From: Cichorium intybus
Taxonomy: Eukaryota > Streptophyta > Magnoliopsida > Asterales > Asteraceae
DNA length: 64,000 nt
Assembly: GCA_023525715.1 (NCBI GenBank)
Contig: CM042013.1
Location: forward strand, 79,049,494-79,113,493
Reading direction: 5' to 3'
Shown here: positions 58,140-64,000 of the stretch, in pieces
Numbering within the stretch: the stretch's first letter is position 1
Layout: each line of letters opens with the position of its first letter
Made by a program: the position numbers and the translations under genes
Notes under the pieces: model-generated
Told to the model about the DNA's origin: nothing
Seen by the model: only the letters and a program-made list of their open reading frames with translations
Databases searched by the model: none

Positions 58140-60868
58140 TGTAACGCCCCGTTTTCCGATATGTTGCTTTCGACGAATTTATTATTTTTAGCGAATAATA
58201 ATAATAATAATAATAATAATCAATAATTATAGCGAAGGGGGTTTAGTGCTATTTCTTGAAACTTAATTTGTTGAGTTTTATTGTCATTAGACTTTTGAAA
58301 ATAAGTTATCATTGTTGGAGGGCCATTTGTGCCATTCTCCATATCTTGTATGAATTAATTGGGAATGAGAAGCAATTGTGCGGGCTAAAATTACAATGGT
58401 GCGACCGAGCATTTTCTTTTTCTTTACACGCGTTGCCTAGTCGAAACCCTAGCAGCTCAAAAAAATAGAACACAACCTTAATCCTTCTTGAAGCCGTGAG
58501 TTCATGTGGAAGATTCAATCCATTACCGTGAAGGAACCCATTCCTGCCGAGAGTTTGGAAGCTGCCGAGTGAAATCCTTTACCCATACAAGTTTGCGGTC
58601 GAGTGGGAGTAGCAATTGCATAATTGTGCGGCCCAGCATAGTAGCTAGTATGCATGCAAGCGACTCGGTGACTTCACGGTGTTCGGCCCGAGTGTATGAG
58701 AGAAAGATCGTGAGGTGAGGGATATATAGAATGGAAGGGTGATCGAGGTTGTAAAAGGAGGCCGATTGGAAGTGTACACATGCTTGTGAAGACAAGTGCA
58801 ACAACCTAGGACGTGATCTCTTCAGTGAGGTACTCTTTCAGGTCTAGTTCTTTTCTTTCTAGCGTAACTATGGCCTTTTACCACCACCGCACCTCCACCA
58901 TGGGGTGTGTGTGAGTGTGTAAGTGTGCATTGTGTGATTTATAACTCTTAGTTTGATGTCTAGAGTTCTAAGGACCTTGTATTGGGTTCCATATTGAAGT
59001 ATATATGGTTTGCATGCTGGCCGATTCTAGACACACACATACCTTGGTGTGTGCATGTGTGTGTGTGTTTATACCTGTGAGGCTCATTTCTGCTTTTTAA
59101 TGCTATTGAACATGTTTTGGTCCTTATAAGTGGTAATCTTGGTCTTAATGGGTTTAGGAAATGAAACCCTAAACCCTAGTGCTGTTTATGAACTTTGCAT
59201 TTTCACTGTTTTAAGACTCAGTAGATTTTTCATAGTGTCCTTTCTGCATCCAGAAGGTATTTATCTAATTCGGGTCCTAGGTTAGGTGAATATTACAATA
59301 TTCAATGACTGATCTAGAATGGTGCGTAACAGAGAACTTTATCTTGGAAAATTCATAGTTAATTATACAAAAATGTAGTTAATTATACAAAAATTGGTTG
59401 GGTGAATACAAATGGGAAAAGTTTCGGTTATGAGTCTAGTTTATTCACACCCAAAACTAGAACCTAACCCCCTGTTCATTTGGTGTTTTGGTTACATATT
59501 GAAGGGTGATCCAGTGGGTAGACTGATCAAATCAGTCAATTTGGGGATTTTTAATTTGTTATTGAAGAATGCTTTTGACCTAAGCTATGACACTGTGACC
59601 TTGTCCTTGGGTCTTGTTTATTCATGATTCTTATTGGATTTTATTTTGAAGCGCTCCTAGGTTGAATGTTGAAATCTTTACAACCGGGTCAAAACTCAGC
59701 TTGCTATCAAGTTCTCTCTTCCTGGTAAATGTTGTGGTCATGGGTGTTGGGGGGTTGTGATGAGTGTCAAAGTTCACCTAAACATAACTAAAACACTTAT
59801 TAACTTCATATTTGGGTGAATGAGATGAACGGGGGGTGGGGGTGTTCATAGTGGGTCACGGTTCGTGTCGGAAGCTGGAAATATATAATTATAAGTATAT
59901 ACCTATATGTAATTGTTTATACAATATGAAACCCATTCTAAGTAGTGGCCTATGTGATGTAGGTCAGGGGAAGAAGGAGGGTCTCTGAGTGCTGCATTTC
60001 CTGTGCATTATTTACTGCTACCTATCAGGTCACTACATTGTGTGGATTTTATATGTCCATGTATGATGTGTGTGGATAATACTGGGCTGTTAGGATACCT
60101 AGTGTGGGTAATGCTAGGTTGTTTGCATTGTACTAATATTATACATCCTTTGTTGTAGTTATGTGTATTGAAATGATGTGTTGGTACACTAATTATGTTA
60201 TGTTTGGGCGTCCAACATGTGATGGTGCGTGTTGCTAGGTTTTTGTGAGGTTATATAGAGCTAGGTGTGTACAGACCAAGACTTACGTGCATGACTAAAG
60301 GTGCGGAGCGAATGACAAGACATACTGAGGGTGCTAAGTAGATGGCAATATGCAACAAGAGTACTCAGTAGACTACAAGATGTGCGGAGGGTGCTGAGCA
60401 GATGGCAAGATGCACCGAGAGTATTGAGCAGGTCGCAAGAAACGCTGGGCCGATTTGCATGTACGACTCGATGTACATGGTGGAGTAGACTAAGGTTTAC
60501 TATGTTGTGATGTTGTATTTTACCAATACGGGTAAAGTATGTGTGACTGATATGCTTTGTGTGTGTTGGAACTCACTAGGCTGTGTGCTTACCCTTTCCC
60601 CACTAAATCACGGTTTTAGGTTTTGCAGGTGTGGGTGATGGCAAGGCGTGATGACTTTACACTGTGCTGCTCCTTAGTGATTATGTTTTCGATTTAACTT
60701 TCATTGGATTTTGACTTCCGTTTGTTTGTAAGTTTTGTTGACAAGGGAATGTTTTAAAAGACTTGATTTATGTTTAAGTTTGAAAAATAATAAATAATAT
60801 GACGTGTTTTTGGTTGAAAAAGTGTTATTAAATTTTTGTAAATTTACCTTAAAAACTGGGATGTTACA
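58140..60868 (+). repeat. 5' LTR of a Tekay-like chromovirus
   Basis: The LTR runs from TGTAACGCCCCG to GGGATGTTACA and is immediately followed by an initiator-tRNA-Met PBS. At 2729 bp it is long. It contains an (AAT)n run at 58194-58220, TG-rich runs near 59030-59070, a minisatellite at 60300-60450 and the conserved GGAACTCACTAGGCTGTGTG...GGCAAGGCGTGATG segment shared with the solo LTR at 38822. The 3' LTR is beyond the window. Confidence 0.85.
60300..60450 (+). repeat. minisatellite in Tekay-like LTR
   Basis: About five units of roughly 30 bp, of the type GTGCTGAGCAGATGGCAAGA followed by TGCACCGAGA. It occupies the same place relative to the conserved GGAACTCACTAG segment as the unrelated minisatellite at 39966-40116. 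Confidence 0.7.
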
Positions 60869-60871
60869 AGT

Positions 60872-60887
60872 TGGTATCAGAGCACAG
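60872..60887 (+). other. primer binding site, initiator tRNA-Met type
   Basis: TGGTATCAGAGCACAG begins 4 bp after the LTR end, as in Tekay/Del chromoviruses and copia elements. Confidence 0.9.
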
Positions 60888-61689
60888 CTTGAGAGAATTA
60901 AGCTCATTTCAGTGAGTTCTGAACTCAAGTTGAGGCTTAAAACTTTTTCGTAAAACAATTTTGTTTTAAAAAAAATGAAGTTTGATGAAGGGTGAACAGA
61001 AGACATAGTGTGTTCCGCCAGCCGACGCCAATGGGGGAAAGGTTGAAGTGTTTAATGTTGTTAATGCTTTATAGAACATAGGATGTATGTATGCTAGATT
61101 GCCTGGTAGATGTCACTCATTGTTGTATTGTTTATCTTCTACTTGCTAGTAGGAATGTATGATAGTGCTGATAGGTTGCTTAGGGAATGCCACTAAGTTG
61201 TATGCAGTAGGAATTGAATTGTATTAGAATTCTTGAGTTGGACTTATTGCATGTTCCATGTTTGGTTGTTGCCTTAGGGTAGATTCTTTTATTCGAAAGC
61301 CTATTTAGTTTTACACTGTTTGCAACTGCGCATTCACGAGGCAATTCGTCATCATTGGAGGAAGTTCTGTCTTAGATAGAGTAGCATGGTGGGGGTGGGA
61401 TTCCTAATATTCTAGGAAGTGTTGGCATATGCTTTGTAGTTAGAATTATCGGTGAGAAGTGAATTAGGGACTTCGAGGCAGGTCTTGGAACGGACATGGA
61501 TAGGTGTGGAAGATAGTAGAAGAGCTCCTACTATCAAAAGCACATGATCCGCATTCGAGTCGGGAGCGGGTCATCGGAAATCCAAGGAGCTGAGTGTGTA
61601 AGTAATTAGCATGATTGATGTGGGTGCTAATGAAGTGTAGTAATCTTTATCCATTCTTTTACCGAATGGTGATCATGATGTTTAGTACG

Positions 61690-63350
61690 AGTGGTTAGGG
61701 AACTAGTCTTAGTGCCCAGGAGATCCGAGATCTCATGGCGACACGGGTGTCGTGGGCATTTGGGGAAGAAATACAAACCACGTTTACCGGGATTAGGAAT
61801 GAGCCGAGGGACATGTCAGAGGAACGAACTATTACCGTTACAACCGTCAGGGGGAGGCACACCCCATTGTTGGCATGCGTTGGATATATGATGTCGAGGG
61901 CATATTTCTCATTAGCGGTTGCTTGGATGGTTAGAGGGTTCCCTTCACCATGCATCTTTTGTCATGGGACGGGGAAGGGTTGATGGAGGATTAAAATCGT
62001 ATCCATGATATTGGCATAGTTTGAGACTTTGGCTTGGGAGGACTTTATGACATAGTCGTGGAGGCAGATTGTGCATTGAGTGGAGATGGAACGGATTTTT
62101 CCACGAGTTTATGGCTTTTGAGCATGCGGCTGAGACCATGGTCGAGATGACACGTGACTTTGTGGAGAAGCACTTTTTCGTTCTCAGAAGGGTTTAAAGG
62201 ACTTGAAGGAGGTTATGTATGCAGACATGTGATGAACTGATATCTGGAGTTTGTGAGAGCTAGCCTACTTGTTATTTTACTGCCATGATCGAGGAAGCTA
62301 GAATACACGCATACGAACTTCAGACCCAGGCTCGTAAGAGAAAGGCGGTACAGGCCACAGTACCGGTATCGACGTTAGTGTGGAAACTGAGGACTTCTAA
62401 ATCGTACACAGGTCAGAAGGATGGGGGACACCAGTCAAGGGATGACGCAAGTAAGGAAGCGGGCATATGTTTCAGGTGCGTTCGAGCAAGGCACTACCTT
62501 CGTGACTGCAAGTCACCGATGAGAGATTGTTACTAGATTAGTCAGACTGGTCATGTGAAAGCTGAATACCATGCTTGAATACGGTTGGAAGACGATCATC
62601 GAAAGCCCTAGCTACGACTCCTTTCCGTGCAATTGATAGGCACACTGGTCAGACTGAGACTAAGAGAGCGCAAGAGTGAGCTTTCTAGCACACGGATGAA
62701 GAGGTACAAGTGACGCATTAGGTAATGGTGGGTATCTTGTGAGTCAAATCTGTACCTGCCTTAAGGTTCTGTGATAGTAGGGCTACCACTCTTGTATTGA
62801 TCTTGCTTGAGTGATCTACCGGGTCATGTGGGTCGAGAGTCTGAATCACCCACTCATGGTTGAGGTAGCCAATGATAGGATGATGTTGGCTAGAGTTGTA
62901 AGCAGATGAGTAACAGATGGAGGCTGATGTAAATGTGTTTACATAATTAAAATAAGCCTATTTGGATGGCGTTGGGCCTCGATGCGAGTTGCTGGCTTAG
63001 CAGGGTAGGCTTGCTTTTTGTTCTTTAGAGAGTTGAAGAAGTCAGAGACGATAATGAAGTCAGATTGACCGGAAGTTGTTAATCTTTGAGGCAATAAGTG
63101 TGTTCAATTTAAATAGAGGAGCCGGCTAAGTCTATGCGTGCGATCAGGAGAATAGATTGAGCCTTTGCCACATCTAAGGTAATTAGAATAGAGATGTATG
63201 GGGTGGTAGAGATTAAAAGAGCCATGTGCTTTGTTGCGGGAGTATAAGGTATGTTATGGAAGTGATCAATTGTAGGATCGAGTCTGAACCCAAGTAGAGG
63301 AAAACTAATCACTTGTGGCGAAAGGAGATCCTTGAATGTCCAGGGGTGGA
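61690..63350 (+). pseudogene. Tekay-like gag-protease, heavily decayed
   Basis: Gag-like text is scattered over several frames. A CCHC knuckle CFRCVRARHYLRDC lies at about 62475-62516, followed by a damaged second knuckle (QISQTGHVKAEYHA). A protease core with DSRA where D-S-G-A is expected occurs near 62770, followed by PLMVEVANDRMMLARVV near 62850. GGKLITCGERRSL-type text near 63295 is the linker before RT. Many stops and shifts make it inactive. The order gag-knuckle-protease on the plus strand agrees with the LTR and PBS. Confidence 0.65.
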
Positions 63351-64000
63351 ATGTAGTATGACTTCAGTTCAGTTAAGAATTTGAGTAAGGGGCTGAAGAG
63401 ACTTTGAGAGACCGCATTTGAATAGAGTGGAGAGGCTAAAACCATGGGTGACAGTGTTTTTGCATGACTAAAGTAGGAGGTACTACCGATAATCGTTAGA
63501 GACCGTATGGTGAGTGGATAAGGGCGAATAAAAAATGTGAATAAATTCTTGAACCGACAAACCTTGGATGATGAAGTTAGTTCCTTTGTTGACTGAGAAG
63601 TGAGATTCGACATGCATTACTCATGCATGTCAAGAGGTGTACAATCTTATGGGATTATGGACTGTAGGTAGCGGTTGTGGGTGGTTCAGGTTGCTAATAT
63701 TTTCTTTATGGTAGGTTTGGGGTTCGTATGGCTCTCCGTGTGAGGATACTGGTACGAGCTATTTTTGACAGCGAAGCTAGGATGGTTTATGCCTCGAGAG
63801 TCCCTAGTTGATGGTAGGATGGGGATAGCCCATTAGTCCAATGATTGGAAGGTGCCCGTAGGACGTTATTTGATGTGTATTATGTGATGGTTCGGTGGTA
63901 TGTCCATTAAGTGTTTTGCTTTCGTGATTAGATTAGATGGACGCGGTTGATGCAGAGATTGGATGTTATACCAACAATTTGGGGTCTGAATTCAAGTGGG
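63351..64000 (+). other. continuation of decayed Tekay-like pol region
   Basis: Position implies the start of RT, but I could not find a clear RT motif in any plus frame. The element leaves the window here. Confidence 0.4.

Overview
The window is plant nuclear DNA that is mostly transposable elements. Several LTR retrotransposon lineages (Athila, Tat-like, Tekay and Reina chromoviruses, Ty1/copia), a LINE, foldback/MITE elements, long (TA)n microsatellites and GT-AG introns all point to a higher plant. Several predicted proteins look to me like repeat-borne proteins of Asteraceae genomes such as lettuce, but that is recall and was not tested. Nothing looks bacterial or viral-episomal, and no rRNA, tRNA gene or CRISPR array is present.

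Layout. 1-5843: 3' part of a large LTR element with no recognisable pol; its own ORFs end in a 1.04-kb 3' LTR that abuts a truncated Athila LTR. 5844-23720: an Athila (Ty3/gypsy) element with decayed gag-PR-RT-RH-IN and an open post-pol ORF. A younger Athila-like element without pol (9014-15473, 5-bp TSD GTCAT) sits inside its protease/RT junction. 23721-27806: remnants of an older LTR and of a Tat-like element, with a decayed antisense ORF before its LTR. 28313-34286: the only convincing host gene, four exons encoding about 657 residues of unknown function, with introns 2 and 3 full of MITEs, a (TA)n run and telomere-like repeats. 34810-35626: a chromovirus pol scrap followed by a 300-bp head-to-head LTR palindrome. 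36346-36432: a scrap of a PDR-type ABC transporter. 37962-40930: a minus-strand Athila solo LTR (TSD ATTAG) holding a Tekay-like solo LTR (TSD TAAAC). 44081-48741: a copia element (TSD TTGAC) that has lost most of pol. 48960-57550: (TA)n microsatellites separated by a LINE tail and by three terminal-inverted-repeat elements. 58140-64000: the 5' half of a decayed Tekay-like element.

What stands out. (1) Three Athila-type LTRs each carry two pairs of short palindromes built on a GCGNCGC core at the same distance from the LTR start. The flanking arms differ by element, and the two full-length elements repeat their own version at two matching internal sites. (2) TIR elements lie exactly between TA microsatellites and carry arrays of element-specific palindromes (ATGTTCATNNATGAACAT in two of them). 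(3) The two Athila elements share a hairpin with an AGGCAA loop and compensating stem changes, and a splice-acceptor-like site directly before the post-pol ORF. (4) The host gene has a duplicated exon end that provides two in-phase splice donors. All coordinates, TSDs and motif matches were read by eye; family names rest on motifs and recall, not on database searches.
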